The position numbers and the translations under genes were made by a program. DNA of 64,000 bases, from assembly GCA_945878725.1 (NCBI GenBank), contig CAMCTY010000006.1:40780-104779 (forward strand). The letters run 5' to 3'. The notes under the pieces were generated by a model that did not search any database, was not told the DNA's origin, and saw nothing but the letters and a program-made list of their open reading frames with translations. Shown in pieces: positions 37,530 through 48,562 of the stretch (within the stretch, counting starts at the first letter, position 1; each line of letters begins with the position of its first letter). This DNA comes from Bifidobacterium breve. Its GTDB lineage: Bacteria > Actinomycetota > Acidimicrobiia > Acidimicrobiales > Acidimicrobilacustridaceae.

Positions 37530-38675
37530 TTACTGGAACCGGCGGGCGTGGACGCTCATGACAAGGCCCAGAGCCGCCAGAGCGGTCACGGTGGAGGATC
37601 CCCCGGCGCTCAACAGCAACAGGGGAATTCCCGTGACCGGCATAATTCCCATCGCCATACCCACGTTCTCAAAGATGGAGAACGCAAACATGGCGAGGAC
37701 CCCGATGCACACGTAGCTGCCGAACGAGTCCTTGGCGATCTGAGCAATCCGCCAGATCCGATAGCAAAGCAACCCATAGAGGAGCAGCACCATGGCCGCT
37801 CCCACGAAACCGAACTGCTCGGCAACGGCGGTGAAAATGAAGTCGGTCTGTTGCTCAGGGACGAACCCGAGCTTCGTCTGGGGACCGTTGAAGAGGCCCT
37901 CTCCCGTCACTCCCCCGTTGGCGATGGCCTGCTGACTCTGGTCGACGTTGTAAACGGCCGGGTTGGTCTTGTCATCCGGGTTGGCGAAGGCGGTCAACCG
38001 GCTGATCTGGTACTCCTTGAGCACCGGCGAGTTGAGCGCGCCAAAAATGCCGATGAGTCCGACCAGCGTCAGCACGACGATGAACTTGGTCGGCAACCCT
38101 CCAACCAGAAGCATCGCAAGAGCAATAGCGGTGAGGATGAGGACGAGTCCAAGGTCTGGTTGGATGAGAATGAGAACCATCGGAAGCGCGGCCACTCCGA
38201 GAAGCGAGAACATCCGGCGCACGTCGATATCGCCTCGGAATTCCGAAAGCATGAAACCCAGCGCGCCAATGAGCGACAGCTTGGCGAACTCAGCGGGTTG
38301 CAACTGGAAAGGCCCAAGCGCAAACCACGCCTGAGCTCCTTTCGATTGCGATCCGAGCGGCGAAATCACAAGCACCAACATGAACGTGGTCAGCCCGTAG
38401 AACGCCCAAGCCCAGTCGTGGAGTTTTCGGTAGTCCACGATCGAAAAGATCACGAACGCACCCGCACCGATACCGACGAACGCGGTCTGCTTAATCAGAT
38501 AGGACGACGAATAGGTAGGCCCGGGACCACGAGTCGCGCTGTACACGGCGATGATTCCGACGATCGAGAGGCCTACAACCGCCAACATGAGCAGCGGGTC
38601 TAGGTGGCGGGCCGGCGCGGTTGGATCCCGGCGACTGCGATTTGAATCGTGACGGCTAACGGAGGATGAAAGCAT
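37530..38675 (-). CDS. rodA: Peptidoglycan polymerase RodA (SEDS family)
   Basis: 381 aa with about ten membrane helices. RodA is the glycosyltransferase of the elongation machinery. Seen: DPLLMLAVVGLSIVGIIAVYSAT at the N-terminus, VDYRKLHDWAWAFYG, FQLQPAEFAKLSLIGALGFML (SEDS motif), QPDLGLVLILTAIALAMLLVGG with the conserved Asp, and GLFNGPQTKLGFVPEQQTDFIFTAVAEQFGFVGA, the classic FtsW/RodA/SpoVE signature. RodA rather than FtsW because it is encoded directly behind PBP2 (TAATG overlap) in the mreBCD cluster. Confidence 0.95.
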   Translation of the reverse strand: MLSSSVSRHDSNRSRRDPTAPARHLDPLLMLAVVGLSIVGIIAVYSATRGPGPTYSSSYLIKQTAFVGIGAGAFVIFSIVDYRKLHDWAWAFYGLTTFMLVLVISPLGSQSKGAQAWFALGPFQLQPAEFAKLSLIGALGFMLSEFRGDIDVRRMFSLLGVAALPMVLILIQPDLGLVLILTAIALAMLLVGGLPTKFIVVLTLVGLIGIFGALNSPVLKEYQISRLTAFANPDDKTNPAVYNVDQSQQAIANGGVTGEGLFNGPQTKLGFVPEQQTDFIFTAVAEQFGFVGAAMVLLLYGLLCYRIWRIAQIAKDSFGSYVCIGVLAMFAFSIFENVGMAMGIMPVTGIPLLLLSAGGSSTVTALAALGLVMSVHARRFQ

Positions 38676-40633
38676 TAGTCAGTCGAACCTACGCTTGCCG
38701 GCGCCGCATCGGTGAGTGTCTGACCGGCAAGAACCTCGTACACATGCCGGACCACCTCGCCCGCGGCCTCCGCACCGAAACCGCTCTCCTCCATGACGGC
38801 CGCCACCGCAAAACGCGGGGTCACACCTGGGCCATAGGACGCGAACAAGGACGTATCCGCCTTGCCATCTACCTGCGCCGTCCCGGTCTTACCTACGACA
38901 GGGAACGCCTGTTGGTTGAAACCGATGAACGCACTTGATCCGGTACCTAGACCCGTCGTGACCCGCGACAGCCCGGCAAGGATCGGATCTCGAACATCGG
39001 CAGGAAGAGCAACGGTGCCAGTGACGACCGGTTCAATGACGCTGATGACGCCACCGGGATTTACATCAGAGTTCGCCGAACGCAAGATCCTCCACCCGAC
39101 ATGCGGCGTGTAGAGCGTGCCGCCATTGGCGAATGCCGCATAGGCGCGGGCCAATTGCAGTGGGGTGACCACGATGACGTTCTGGCCGACCGCCAACTGA
39201 ACGTTGTCGCCGGTGTACCACGTACCCTCGCTATAGGACTCCGGATACTTCGCGTGAAGGGCCTTCTTGTCTTCCGGCGTCAACACGTACCCAGCCGATT
39301 CATTCGGAAGATCGATACCCGTCCGCTTGTCGAATCCGTACGCCGAGGCCGTGTCCTGGATCAGTTTCGACCCATCCATCCGATCGCCGAGCCAATAGAA
39401 GTACACATCTGACGACAAGGTCAGCGCAGTGGGTAGGGAGATCGTGCCGTTACGAGTGCTTCCTGCGTTGGTGAATGTTTGCGCTGGATTGCCGACGGTG
39501 TAAACGCCCTGATCGTTGTAGGAGGTTCCCCCGGTGATCAATCCGTTACTGAGAGCGGCGGTCGCTGTCACCAATTTAAATGTCGACCCAGGCGCATACT
39601 GACCGCTGATTGAACGGTCGATAAGCGCACTCACACCATCAACATCAGTCAGTTGGTCATATCGCTCTTGGGAGATTCCATTGACGAAGTCGCGTGGGTC
39701 GTACGAAGGGTAGGTAGCGAGCGCGACGACTCCACCGCTCTGCGGATCTAAGACAACGACCGAACCAGCCGTTGCATTACGAAGCGTTCCGTCTCGTTGG
39801 TTCGTTCCCCGCAAACGCAGCAATTTGTCCTGAAGGGATTGCTCGGCGCGCACCTGGACATCGATATCAATGTGAAGTTGAACGTCGCTTCCGGCCTTTG
39901 GTGCCTGATACGACGAGGTGCCGACTGGTCGGTTTTTCGAATCCACCTCGATCATCTCAACGCCTGGCGTGCCCCGCAGTTCTTTCTCATAGGTCGACTC
40001 CACGCCGGCGAGACCGATTGTGGAATTGGACTGATAGGTCTTGGCCACTCCCGAGTCGGGATCGACGCCAGGCTGAGCAACCTTGAGCCTCTCAGTCGTG
40101 ATTCGACCGACATACCCGAGCACGTTTCCGGCCGCCGCACCGTACGGATACACGCGTGTCGATCGTCGCTCCACGGCAATCGTCGGAAAATCATCGGCGT
40201 GTTCCGCCAGGTACCACTGCACTTCTTCAGATACATCGGTCGCAACAGGAACCGGTTGCAAATCATCGAACTGCATATCGGCATAACGCTTCTCGAGCGA
40301 CGAAATCTTGGTCGGTGTTCCATAGCGAGTCAGCACATCGGCCAACCGGCTCATGAGGTCATCCCGATCTCGAAGCTTCCGAAACGCCACACGATCGATG
40401 GTGACAGACAATGAAGTCCGATTATCGACGAGAACTTTGCCGTTTACGTCGAGGATCCGGCCACGCGGCGCTTCGATAGCAACAACGCGGGTCCTGTTCG
40501 CAATGGCTTGAACCTGGAGCCGGGGCGCTTCCATGACCTGCAGGTACCAAAGCCTTGCAAACAGCGCCATGAAGCAGCCGATTACGACAACGCCGACAAG
40601 GCTCATGCGTGTGCGCGGCGATGCGGTTTCCAT
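38675..40633 (-). CDS. mrdA: Penicillin-binding protein 2 (MrdA), elongasome transpeptidase
   Basis: 652 aa class B PBP. N-terminal membrane anchor (VGVVVIGCFMALFARLWYLQVM), pedestal domain with RGRILDVNGKVLVDN, then transpeptidase domain: S-x-x-K in APGSTFKLVT, S-x-N region near SSDVYFYWLGD, and KTGTAQ near the C-terminus. It cross-links lateral-wall peptidoglycan with RodA. ATG 40633 has GGAGCG upstream. It is encoded after mreD with an 80-bp spacer and overlaps rodA by one base. Confidence 0.95.
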   Translation of the reverse strand: METASPRTRMSLVGVVVIGCFMALFARLWYLQVMEAPRLQVQAIANRTRVVAIEAPRGRILDVNGKVLVDNRTSLSVTIDRVAFRKLRDRDDLMSRLADVLTRYGTPTKISSLEKRYADMQFDDLQPVPVATDVSEEVQWYLAEHADDFPTIAVERRSTRVYPYGAAAGNVLGYVGRITTERLKVAQPGVDPDSGVAKTYQSNSTIGLAGVESTYEKELRGTPGVEMIEVDSKNRPVGTSSYQAPKAGSDVQLHIDIDVQVRAEQSLQDKLLRLRGTNQRDGTLRNATAGSVVVLDPQSGGVVALATYPSYDPRDFVNGISQERYDQLTDVDGVSALIDRSISGQYAPGSTFKLVTATAALSNGLITGGTSYNDQGVYTVGNPAQTFTNAGSTRNGTISLPTALTLSSDVYFYWLGDRMDGSKLIQDTASAYGFDKRTGIDLPNESAGYVLTPEDKKALHAKYPESYSEGTWYTGDNVQLAVGQNVIVVTPLQLARAYAAFANGGTLYTPHVGWRILRSANSDVNPGGVISVIEPVVTGTVALPADVRDPILAGLSRVTTGLGTGSSAFIGFNQQAFPVVGKTGTAQVDGKADTSLFASYGPGVTPRFAVAAVMEESGFGAEAAGEVVRHVYEVLAGQTLTDAAPASVGSTD

Positions 40634-40713
40634 CTATCGGCGCTCCATGCGGAGCTCAAAGTAGGCAATTCGCGGTGCGGACATGACCCCGACAGTCCAG
40701 CAGACGAAACCGC

Positions 40714-41226
40714 TCATCGCAGGGCAGGGCGGAATCGGTCGGAGTGGGTCTCGGCCCAACGGCAGGCCCGGGTCGCCGGGATGACAAGCAGTGCCGACCA
40801 GATCGAAACCACCAACACCACCTGAAACAGGTGACCAGACACCATCTGGCTTTGGCCGATGACCGCACCGATGATGGCAAATGCCGTGACTCCAAGGGCG
40901 CTGGCGACGAAGGCCACCATCATTGTGAGCCACCGGGCCGAGTGAACGATCGCCGCCTCCATCCATCCCGCCAGTGCACCTGCACCCATGTATGCGACCG
41001 CTCCGAGACCAAACGGCGTCACCGAAATCGAATCGAGCGCTACGCCAGCGAAGAATCCGACGATTGCTCCACGCTCAGTTCCGCCGACGACTCCTGCGGC
41101 TATGGCCAGAACTAGGAGCACATCAGGAGCTGTTCCACTCAGTTCAAACTGGATACATACTGCGCGCTGAACAACGACTCCGGTAACCAGAACAATGAGA
41201 TAACGCACGGCCGGATGACCAAGCAT
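40714..41226 (-). CDS. mreD: Rod-shape determining protein MreD
   Basis: 170 aa, mostly hydrophobic with about five membrane helices; starts MLGHPAVRYLIVLVTGVVVQRAV and contains APDVLLVLAIAAGVVGGTERGAIVGFFAGVALDSISVTPFGLGA, matching the MreD consensus PDLLLLLVVALGLLRG..GA..GF..GLL.D. Sequence similarity in this family is low, so position between mreC and mrdA carries weight. Its ATG shares one base with the mreC stop (TGATG). Confidence 0.9.
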   Translation of the reverse strand: MLGHPAVRYLIVLVTGVVVQRAVCIQFELSGTAPDVLLVLAIAAGVVGGTERGAIVGFFAGVALDSISVTPFGLGAVAYMGAGALAGWMEAAIVHSARWLTMMVAFVASALGVTAFAIIGAVIGQSQMVSGHLFQVVLVVSIWSALLVIPATRACRWAETHSDRFRPALR

Positions 41227-42056
41227 CAGCCCACCGGCTTCCAGAGCACGACATCCGCGTAGGTCAGGTCGCGAGTGTTCGCAAACATGGTGATGTCGAC
41301 CGACGTTTCGCGAGCAGCTTCATCGGTTCGCAGAGCCGTAATCGTTCCGATCGGAAGATTCGGGGGGAACGGGCTGCCGAGCAGACCACTCGTTACGACA
41401 ATCTGTCCTGGCGAGATTGACTGGCGAACGTCGATGCTTCCGCCACGGAGAATCGTCGCCGAACCGGTTCCCTGTGCCGTCCCGATTGCCGGTGTACCAA
41501 CCACATTGAAGTTCACGTTGAAGGAACCACCAGTGATCAGGGCAACCACCGACCGATTGTCCGAAACCTGAACAACCTTGCCAATGAGGCCCTCGCCGGT
41601 GATCACCGGCATGTTCTTCTCGATGCCACTCGACGATCCCTTGTCGAGTTCAACGGTCTCCCCGAAATTGCCCACAGTTCCGGACACCACACGGGTGTGC
41701 ACCACCGGCGTATCACCGACAAACGGGATCCCGACGAGTTGCAACAATTGCTGCAACTGCTCTTTCGAGACGACACTTGTCGTCAGTTCACCCTTGAGTC
41801 GATCGTTCTCCTCCTGCAGCCGTTCGTTCTCTTTTGCAAGATCGTCCTGCGTAAACGCTCCGGACCACGCATTGCGCACCGGGGAGAAAATCGTCGATGC
41901 AAGATCGCCAACTGGTGAAAGAACTGACATGGCCGCGCTGCGCACGGACGAAAGCGGACCGGATCCGCGGCCGTCAATCGTCAATAGGACGACGGACGTA
42001 AGCACGAACAGAACGATGGTGAATCGGGCACGCCCTCTACGACGGGAAACTGGCAC
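41226..42056 (-). CDS. mreC: Rod-shape determining protein MreC
   Basis: 276 aa. One N-terminal membrane helix (FTIVLFVLTSVVLLTI, about 12-27), then a coiled coil (LAKENERLQEENDRLKGEL, about 78-105) and the beta-rich domain with VVSGTVGNFGETVELDKGSSSGIEKNMPVI, GLIGKVVQVSDNRSVVALIT and VTSGLLGSPFPPNLPIGTI, all MreC blocks. MreC scaffolds the elongasome outside the membrane and activates PBP2/RodA. It follows mreB by 14 bp and overlaps mreD by one base. Confidence 0.94.
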   Translation of the reverse strand: MPVSRRRGRARFTIVLFVLTSVVLLTIDGRGSGPLSSVRSAAMSVLSPVGDLASTIFSPVRNAWSGAFTQDDLAKENERLQEENDRLKGELTTSVVSKEQLQQLLQLVGIPFVGDTPVVHTRVVSGTVGNFGETVELDKGSSSGIEKNMPVITGEGLIGKVVQVSDNRSVVALITGGSFNVNFNVVGTPAIGTAQGTGSATILRGGSIDVRQSISPGQIVVTSGLLGSPFPPNLPIGTITALRTDEAARETSVDITMFANTRDLTYADVVLWKPVG

Positions 42057-42070
42057 GACTCAGTCGATGA

Positions 42071-43159
42071 TCAGTTGATCGTCGACGAGAACAACACGCC
42101 CTTGAGCGCATCGAACTCCTCAAGTGACTGCCCTGAACCTATCGCTACGGAAAACAACGGATTCGGGGCGATGATGACCGGCATTCCCGTCTCAAACTCG
42201 AGTCGAGCAGCAATGCCGTGAAGAAGAGCGCCGCCACCGGCAAGGACGATCCCTTGCTCCATGATGTCAGCGGCGAGTTCCGGTGGAGTCTTGTCGAGCG
42301 TCACCTTGACGGCGTCTACGATCGCCGCGACCGGTTCGGCGATGGCTTCGCGGATCTCTTCGGTCGTTGTCACGATGGTTTTTGGTAGACCCGAAACCAG
42401 ATCCCTGCCGCGGATCTCTGCGTGTAGTTCGATTTCGAGCGGCCACGCCGAGCCGAGAGCCATCTTGACTTCCTCGGACGTACGCTCGCCGAGGGCCAGG
42501 CTGTATTCCTTCTTGATGTAGTTGATGATGGCGAGATCAATCGCGTCACCACCTACACGAGCGGACTGCGACGTAACTACGCCACCAAGCGAGATCACCG
42601 CGACCTCTGTGGTCCCGCCACCGATGTCGACGATCATGTTTCCGGTTGGCTCCTGCACGGGCAGGCCCGCTCCGATGGCCGCCGCCATTGGCTCCTCGAT
42701 GATGTACGCGGGCTTGCGGGCACCGGCGAATTCAGCGGCCTCCTGCACGGCTCGTTGTTCAACCGGCGTGATACCCGAGGGGACGCAAATGACCATGCGG
42801 GGTTTGGCCCACTTCGAGGTATGTACCTTCTGAATGAAATACCGCAACATCTTCTCGCAGATGTCGAAATCAGCGATGACGCCATCTTTCAGAGGTCGAA
42901 TGGCTTGAATGTGGGCGGGAGTGCGCCCGATCATCCTCTTGGCCTCGATGCCAACCGCCACCGGCCGACCATCCTTGACGTTGATCGCCACCACCGACGG
43001 CTCGTTGAGCACAATGCCTTCGCCACGGACGTAGATCAGCGTGTTGGCGGTTCCAAGATCGACAGCCATGTCACGCCCGACGATGTTCGACAACGACGAA
43101 CGGGACGCGATCGAATTCGAAAGCGACGAGGACAACGAGGAGAAAAGGTTTCCAGCCAA
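42071..43159 (-). CDS. mreB: Actin-like cell-shape protein MreB
   Basis: 362 aa bacterial actin that positions wall elongation. Seen: phosphate-1 [32 protein letters not shown]-type [65 protein letters not shown], phosphate-2 [19 protein letters not shown], adenosine motif [12 protein letters not shown]. The start appears to be TTG 43159, with GGGAGG 8 bases upstream; the next ATG (residue 31) would cut the MAGN...FS membrane-binding N-terminus known from actinobacterial MreB. First gene of mreB-mreC-mreD-mrdA-rodA. Confidence 0.96.
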   Translation of the reverse strand: MAGNLFSSLSSSLSNSIASRSSLSNIVGRDMAVDLGTANTLIYVRGEGIVLNEPSVVAINVKDGRPVAVGIEAKRMIGRTPAHIQAIRPLKDGVIADFDICEKMLRYFIQKVHTSKWAKPRMVICVPSGITPVEQRAVQEAAEFAGARKPAYIIEEPMAAAIGAGLPVQEPTGNMIVDIGGGTTEVAVISLGGVVTSQSARVGGDAIDLAIINYIKKEYSLALGERTSEEVKMALGSAWPLEIELHAEIRGRDLVSGLPKTIVTTTEEIREAIAEPVAAIVDAVKVTLDKTPPELAADIMEQGIVLAGGGALLHGIAARLEFETGMPVIIAPNPLFSVAIGSGQSLEEFDALKGVLFSSTIN

Positions 43160-43292
43160 GCGGTGAGCCTCCCAATGGAGCTCGAAAGAAAAAACGAAAA
43201 AGATACGGCGAACGAGTAGCCAATGCTCGGGTAAAGAACGCCCGCTCGCCCCGGCCTTTTCCGAGGCTAGTGCTCGCTTACCAGATCACAAA
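43160..43292. other. Intergenic region ndk / mreB
   Basis: 133 bp holding the mreB ribosome site (GGGAGG on the minus strand, near 43168-43173) and the expected mreB promoter. A G/C stretch with GGGCGTTCTTTACCC on the minus strand can form a weak hairpin behind ndk. No gene seen. Confidence 0.35.
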
Positions 43293-43700
43293 CTACAGAT
43301 TGGGGAAAAAGATGCCGATCTCGCGCTGGGCGGCTTCGAGACTGTCGCTTCCGTGGATCAGGTTTTCGGTGAAAAGAATGCCCAAATCGCCACGGATCGT
43401 GCCCGGAGCGGCATCGCGTGGGTTTGTCGCACCCATCATCGTGCGAACAACCTTCCAGGTGTCCTCGGGACCTTCGATGACAAGGGCCATCACTGGTCCA
43501 CGGGTAATGAAATCAACCAATTCACCGAAGAATGGCTTGTCGGAGTGCTCGCCGTAATGCTTTTCGGCGGTCGCTTTGTCGATTGATTGAAGTTCGGCAG
43601 CAACCAGCGTCAGGTTGCGGCGCTCGAAACGGCTGATGATTTCCCCGACGAGGCCGCGTTCGACGGCGTCAGGCTTGGCGAGAACAAGTGTGCGATCCAT
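43293..43700 (-). CDS. ndk: Nucleoside diphosphate kinase
   Basis: 135 aa; transfers the gamma phosphate between nucleotides via a phospho-histidine. Seen: [69 protein letters not shown], and the active-site His in [20 protein letters not shown] 43700 is chosen; a TTG four codons upstream is unlikely. TACATT lies 10 bases before it. Ndk between folC and mreB is the common actinobacterial order. Confidence 0.96.
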   Translation of the reverse strand: MDRTLVLAKPDAVERGLVGEIISRFERRNLTLVAAELQSIDKATAEKHYGEHSDKPFFGELVDFITRGPVMALVIEGPEDTWKVVRTMMGATNPRDAAPGTIRGDLGILFTENLIHGSDSLEAAQREIGIFFPNL

Positions 43701-43725
43701 AAGACCCGTCAATGTAGAGGAGCGA

Positions 43726-45021
43726 TCAGCCTCGGGGCGATTCCAGCGCAGTCCGAGCCGCCCCGGCGACGTAGAGGGACCCGGCGATCAAGACCACATC
43801 CTCTTCGGTTGAGACATCGAGGGCTCGTTGTACTGCCGTGGCGACATCATCAATCTGCTCGGTCATGACACCCATCGCTCGACCAATAGCGGCAAGATCA
43901 GCGCCGCTCATCGCTCTGGGACTCGCCGGAGTGCAGGCGATCAACAGATCAGCCTGTCGGGCACCAAGTTCTTCAAGCATCTGAACCGGATCGCGGCCGC
44001 TGAGCATGCCAATCACCAGAACTCGGCGACCGGCGACGTCGAATTCGTTCTCCAGAGTGGCCAACGCCGCCCGTGCACCTTCGGGATTGTGCGCACCGTC
44101 GATCACGACGAGCGGACCGTAGGCCATGACCTCGAATCGGCCCGGCATCGTCACTCCCGCCAGAGCCGCCTGAACGATGTCGATCTCAATCGGGCGATCG
44201 AAAAACGCTTCGACCGCGGCAATAGCCATTACGGCGTTCTCGGCCTGATGCTCGCCGTGCAACGGGAGATACACGTCCTCCAGAGTTCCGAGTGGTGTGC
44301 GGAAATCCATGAGATGACCACCCAACGCCGGTTGGTCAGCGACTACATCAAAGTCAATCCCGCGCGTCCATGTACCTCGGGGGCCTTCCGCCGCGAACAC
44401 CGGGTGCAGAGATGTATCGGTTTCACCGAGAACAAGAAACGAATCCGGCTTAATAATGCCGGCCTTCTCCGAGGCGATGGCGACCTTCCAGTCACCGACT
44501 CCGTCGGTGTGGTCCTGACCGATGTTGGTAACGACTGCGACATCAGCGTCAACAACGTTGGTCGCGTCATAACGCCCAAGAAGTCCGACTTCGATGACCG
44601 CAACATCAACCGCGATCTCTGCGAACCATTGCAATGCCGCGGCGGTCAGCAGTTCGAAGTACGACGGAGTAACGCCCGAAAGGGGGGCCACCCGCGCGAG
44701 TTCGGTAATTACAGAAGCGAGTTGCTCATCGTCAATCGGATCGCCATTCCAGCTGATCCGCTCGTTGATCTTCTGGAGATGAGGACTCGAGTACGTCCCG
44801 ACCGACAACCCGTGTTCGACAAGCAAGGCCGTGATCATCCGAGCGGTTGAACCCTTGCCGTTGGTTCCCGTGACATGGATGACCTTGAAGGCTGTCTGAG
44901 GATCACCCAGAACCTGCACGAGGCTCTGCATTTGGTCCAGCGAGAGACCATGAATCGCCCCGGCCGATGCCTCGAGGTTGATGTGACTGTCGAGATAGCG
45001 CAGTGCTTCGGGGAGGTTCAC
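43726..45021 (-). CDS. folC: Folylpolyglutamate synthase / dihydrofolate synthase
   Basis: 431 aa; Mur-ligase-like enzyme adding glutamate to folates. Seen: P-loop [15 protein letters not shown] (about residues 49-63), [41 protein letters not shown], the KPDSF lysine region, MPGRFEVM and [14 protein letters not shown]. Length is usual for FolC. Start GTG 45021, 57 bp behind clpX. In most actinobacteria valS stands directly upstream of folC; it is absent here. Whether it keeps both DHFS and FPGS activity cannot be read from sequence. Confidence 0.93.
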   Translation of the reverse strand: MNLPEALRYLDSHINLEASAGAIHGLSLDQMQSLVQVLGDPQTAFKVIHVTGTNGKGSTARMITALLVEHGLSVGTYSSPHLQKINERISWNGDPIDDEQLASVITELARVAPLSGVTPSYFELLTAAALQWFAEIAVDVAVIEVGLLGRYDATNVVDADVAVVTNIGQDHTDGVGDWKVAIASEKAGIIKPDSFLVLGETDTSLHPVFAAEGPRGTWTRGIDFDVVADQPALGGHLMDFRTPLGTLEDVYLPLHGEHQAENAVMAIAAVEAFFDRPIEIDIVQAALAGVTMPGRFEVMAYGPLVVIDGAHNPEGARAALATLENEFDVAGRRVLVIGMLSGRDPVQMLEELGARQADLLIACTPASPRAMSGADLAAIGRAMGVMTEQIDDVATAVQRALDVSTEEDVVLIAGSLYVAGAARTALESPRG

Positions 45022-45078
45022 GGTGTTAGGGGCGCCACCTGCACGAAAGCGGATCGTCGCCGACCCGGTGCCGATGCG

Positions 45079-46350
45079 TCAGGATGCGGCGCGCCGCGGC
45101 CTACTCGCTCGGGGTGCCGCCTGGCGAGGCACGAGGGTTGGGTCGACCTTTTCCAGAACAACGTCGGCGTCGATGATGACTTTCTCGACATCGTCACGAC
45201 TGGGCAGCTCGTACATGACGCCATTGAGAACTTCCTCGAGGATCGCTCGCAGACCTCGAGCACCGGTGCCACGCACAAGCGCGAGATCGGCAACCGCGTC
45301 GAGCGATTGAGGTGTGAACTCAAGCTTGACGTCTTCGAATTCGAAGAACTTTTGGTACTGCTTGACGAGAGCATTGCGGGGCTCGACGAGGATCTCGACA
45401 AGAGCCTCTCGGTCGAGGTTCGACACGGCGCCGATCACGGGCAGTCGGCCGATGAATTCGGGGATGAGTCCGAACTTGAGGAGATCCTCAGGGAGCACAC
45501 TCGTGTAGAGCTTGCCCATATCTTTGGCCTCGGTACGCAATTCGGCGGAGAAGCCGATGCCCTTCTTGCCGATGCGGTTCTCAATGATCTTGTCGATGCC
45601 AGCGAACGCGCCACCGCAGATGAACAGGATGTTGGTCGTGTCTATCTGGATGAATTCCTGATGCGGATGCTTGCGACCACCTTGGGGCGGAACTGATGCC
45701 GTTGTTCCTTCAAGGATCTTGAGCAGAGCTTGCTGGACACCTTCACCAGAAACGTCTCGAGTTATCGACGGATTCTCCGCCTTGCGAGCGATCTTGTCGA
45801 TCTCATCGATGTAAATGATGCCGGTTTCGGCCTTCTTCACGTCGTAATCGGCGGCCTGAATCAGTTTGAGAAGGATGTTCTCGACGTCTTCACCGACGTA
45901 GCCTGCCTCGGTAAGCGCCGTGGCGTCGGCGATTGCGAACGGAACGTTGAGCATGCGAGCGAGCGTCTGCGCAAGAAGTGTCTTGCCGCAACCGGTCGGA
46001 CCAATGAGCAAGATGTTCGACTTCGCGAGTTCGACATCGTCACGGTTCGTCGCGCCGAATTGAATCCGCTTGTAATGGTTGTAAACCGCAACCGAAAGGA
46101 TGCGCTTCGCAGGATCCTGTCCGACGATGTAATCGTTCAGGAACTCGAAGATCTCCATGGGCTTCGGAAGTTCATCGAAGCCGAGTTCTGGCGTTTCGGC
46201 CAGCTCTTCCTCGATGATCTCGTTGCAGAGGTCGATGCACTCATCGCAGATGTAGACACCCGGACCAGCGATCAGTTTTTTGACCTGCTTCTGCGACTTA
46301 CCGCAGAACGAGCACTTGAGCAGCTCGCCACCATCACCGAACTTCGCCAC
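45079..46350 (-). CDS. clpX: ATP-dependent Clp protease unfoldase ClpX
   Basis: 423 aa AAA+ unfoldase that feeds ClpP. Zinc-binding domain with C13/C16 and C35/C38 (CSFCGKSQ..., ICDECIDL), Walker A GPTGCGKT (about 117-124), [21 protein letters not shown] pore/GYVG loop, Walker [14 protein letters not shown], the IGF-type ClpP loop region ([13 protein letters not shown]), sensor 2 [16 protein letters not shown] 46350 has a GGGGGGAA ribosome site. It is 37 bp behind clpP. Confidence 0.97.
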   Translation of the reverse strand: MAKFGDGGELLKCSFCGKSQKQVKKLIAGPGVYICDECIDLCNEIIEEELAETPELGFDELPKPMEIFEFLNDYIVGQDPAKRILSVAVYNHYKRIQFGATNRDDVELAKSNILLIGPTGCGKTLLAQTLARMLNVPFAIADATALTEAGYVGEDVENILLKLIQAADYDVKKAETGIIYIDEIDKIARKAENPSITRDVSGEGVQQALLKILEGTTASVPPQGGRKHPHQEFIQIDTTNILFICGGAFAGIDKIIENRIGKKGIGFSAELRTEAKDMGKLYTSVLPEDLLKFGLIPEFIGRLPVIGAVSNLDREALVEILVEPRNALVKQYQKFFEFEDVKLEFTPQSLDAVADLALVRGTGARGLRAILEEVLNGVMYELPSRDDVEKVIIDADVVLEKVDPTLVPRQAAPRASRPRRAAS

Positions 46351-46387
46351 GTTGGATTCCCCCCGCTTCGATTGAGTTCCGGACGCC

Positions 46388-47053
46388 TCAGCGAACGGCC
46401 GTTATGGGGCCGCTGTTGTCGGCGAGCTGCCGGGTCGAAATCACTTCGTCAATGATTCCGTATTCCTTGGCTTCTTCACCTGACATCACAAAGTCACGAT
46501 CGGTGTCGTGGTGGATCTTTTCTTGGGTCTGTCCGGTGTGTCCGGCCAGAACCTCTTCAAGAAGGCTGCGCATACGCAAGATTTCCTTGGCGGCCAGCTC
46601 GATGTCGGTGGCCTGACCCTGTGCGCCGGCGTACGGCTGATGGATCAGCACTCGTGCATGAGGAAGGGCCATGCGCTTGCCCGGCGTTCCCGCCGCGAGC
46701 AGCACGGCAGCCGCTGACGCGGCCTGGCCGAAGCAGATCGTGGTGATGTCGGGCTTAACGAACTGCATCGTGTCGTAGATCGCAAACAGGGCCGTGATGT
46801 CGCCGCCCGGGCTGTTGATATAGATGTTGATGTCGCGATCGGGATTTTCCGACTCAAGGTGGAGCAACTGAGCGCACACAAGATTGGCGACGGTGTCATC
46901 GATCGGTGTGCCGAGGAAGATGATGTTTTCCTTGAGCAGACGGGAATAGAGATCCGCCTGGATCGTCTGGCCACGGCTGGTTTCATACAGAACCGATGGG
47001 TTCGGGATGTAATTGCTGATCTGCAGGCCACTGAGCCCAGTCGATGCGTTCAC
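46388..47053 (-). CDS. clpP: ATP-dependent Clp protease proteolytic subunit
   Basis: 221 aa serine peptidase. Catalytic Ser in [15 protein letters not shown], His in [11 protein letters not shown], Asp in [11 protein letters not shown]; the triad is intact. The SAA after the catalytic Ser replaces the common S-M-A/G. Start GTG 47053 with GAGGAGGGG upstream, inside the end of tig. Most actinobacteria have clpP1-clpP2 in tandem here; only one copy lies between tig and clpX, so a second clpP, if any, must be elsewhere. Confidence 0.96.
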   Translation of the reverse strand: MNASTGLSGLQISNYIPNPSVLYETSRGQTIQADLYSRLLKENIIFLGTPIDDTVANLVCAQLLHLESENPDRDINIYINSPGGDITALFAIYDTMQFVKPDITTICFGQAASAAAVLLAAGTPGKRMALPHARVLIHQPYAGAQGQATDIELAAKEILRMRSLLEEVLAGHTGQTQEKIHHDTDRDFVMSGEEAKEYGIIDEVISTRQLADNSGPITAVR

Positions 47054-47058
47054 GTGTG

Positions 47059-48447
47059 TTACCCCTCCTCGGACGGGGTTGATTCAGCGTCGGCCAGGTC
47101 GGCCTCGGCCAGAGCAGTGTCGTCGTCTTCCTCGGCCAGTGCGAGATCGGCGAACGAGATTTTTGTACCGGACTCATCGGCGATAGCGACGTTCTCGGTG
47201 AGCCAATCGAGCGCCTTGCGCTTGGCAATGTCCACTCGAAGGGCAGGCATGTGCCCGGCTTCAGTCAACTGATCGCGCACGACGTCGGCGGGCTGCTGGA
47301 CCCGCTCAGCAACTGCATCGAACTCTTCTTCGAGATCGACCTCGAGGGCCTCGATCTTTTCGGCGACGGCGATGGCTCGCAGTGCGAGATCAACCTTGGC
47401 CGAACGTTCTGCCGTGGACTTGAGGTCTTCGAGGAACTGTTCCGTCTCGGTGCCCGAGAACTGGAGCCACTGCTCAAGCGTCAGACCTTGTGCCTGAAGA
47501 CGCATCGCCATGTCCTGAAGACGCTCTTGCATCTCCGCGGCGACAAGCGGTTCGGGCAGCTCGTCAAGCACGAGTTCGGCAAGTGCCTCGCCAATCTTTT
47601 CGCGCACGGCCATCTGGGCTTGCGCCTTCTTGACCTGCGACATACGCGTAACAAGATCGGTACGCCATTCGGCAACCGTGTCGAACGAGGAAGCCTGCGT
47701 TGCGAGTTCGTCATCGAGTTCGGGAAGGATCTTGGCCTTGACCTCGGTGACGGTCACTTCGAAATGAAGTGGACCTTCCTCTTCGCCGTTGGGATGCACG
47801 GCGTCGAACGAACGAGTATCGCCAGCACTAACGCCGGCGAGTTCGACGTCGAGTTCGGGGACGATCCCGGCACTGCCGACTTCGTAGAGATAGGCGCTGG
47901 CGACGAGACCATCGAGGACTTCGCCTTCTTGGCTGCCTTCGATGTCGATCGTGACGTAATCGCCTTCCGCGGCGGCACGTTCGACGACCTCGAGTTCGGC
48001 GAACTGGCTACGCACTCGCTCGAGCTGCGCATCGACCTCTTCGTCGACTGAATCCGGGTTGGAGATCTCGACCGTGATCTCGGCGTAGCCGCTCACGGTG
48101 ATGATCGGCCGAACCAAGACGATCGCTTCGAACGTCACAGGACCTGCGTCCTGACCAGCGGTGATCTCGATCTCCGGAGGAGCGATCACGTCGACTTCGT
48201 TGGCGCGCACGGCCTCCGAGTAATAATCGGGCAGAGAATCGTTGAGGGCCTGAGCGCGGCCTGCTCCGGAGCCGAGACGTGTCTCAAGAAGACGACGGGG
48301 TGCCTTGCCTGGACGGAAGCCCGGGACTTTCACCTCGTGCGCGATCTTCTTGAACGCGGCATCGACTGCCGTTTCGAATTCCTGCTCATCGACTACGACC
48401 GAGAGCTTGACTTTGTTGCCCTCTAGGGCTTCGACGGTGGCATTCAC
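47059..48447 (-). CDS. tig: Trigger factor
   Basis: 462 aa ribosome-bound chaperone/prolyl isomerase. N-terminal ribosome-binding domain with the loop [14 protein letters not shown] (signature GFRxGKxP, residues about 42-55), PPIase domain ([21 protein letters not shown], about 160-245) and a long helical C-terminal domain ending in an acidic tail. Homology begins at GTG 48447 ([18 protein letters not shown]), with TACACT 9 bases upstream; eight more upstream codons are open but not conserved. First gene of tig-clpP-clpX. Confidence 0.96.
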   Translation of the reverse strand: MNATVEALEGNKVKLSVVVDEQEFETAVDAAFKKIAHEVKVPGFRPGKAPRRLLETRLGSGAGRAQALNDSLPDYYSEAVRANEVDVIAPPEIEITAGQDAGPVTFEAIVLVRPIITVSGYAEITVEISNPDSVDEEVDAQLERVRSQFAELEVVERAAAEGDYVTIDIEGSQEGEVLDGLVASAYLYEVGSAGIVPELDVELAGVSAGDTRSFDAVHPNGEEEGPLHFEVTVTEVKAKILPELDDELATQASSFDTVAEWRTDLVTRMSQVKKAQAQMAVREKIGEALAELVLDELPEPLVAAEMQERLQDMAMRLQAQGLTLEQWLQFSGTETEQFLEDLKSTAERSAKVDLALRAIAVAEKIEALEVDLEEEFDAVAERVQQPADVVRDQLTEAGHMPALRVDIAKRKALDWLTENVAIADESGTKISFADLALAEEDDDTALAEADLADAESTPSEEG

Positions 48448-48456
48448 AAGAAGGCG

Positions 48457-48462
48457 AGTGTA
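48457..48462 (-). promoter_or_regulatory. -10 box for tig-clpP-clpX
   Basis: TACACT on the minus strand, 9 bases before GTG 48447, leaving about 2-3 leader bases. Confidence 0.45.
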
Positions 48463-48562
48463 CCGGCGCAATCCCCCGGCTCGTGCACCCTGTGCCGACC
48501 TGCCGAAACATCCCGAACCCGCACCGAAATCGGCCGCCGCCGGTGGCCCTCCTAACGACAGC

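Noticed and set aside
37275..38603. 442-codon plus-strand open frame
   Set aside because: Fully antisense to the radical SAM and rodA genes; Arg/Glu/His-rich composition of a shadow frame and no recognisable motif.
43828..44850. 340-codon plus-strand open frame
   Set aside because: Antisense to folC, whose P-loop and other motifs are complete; no motifs in the shadow frame.
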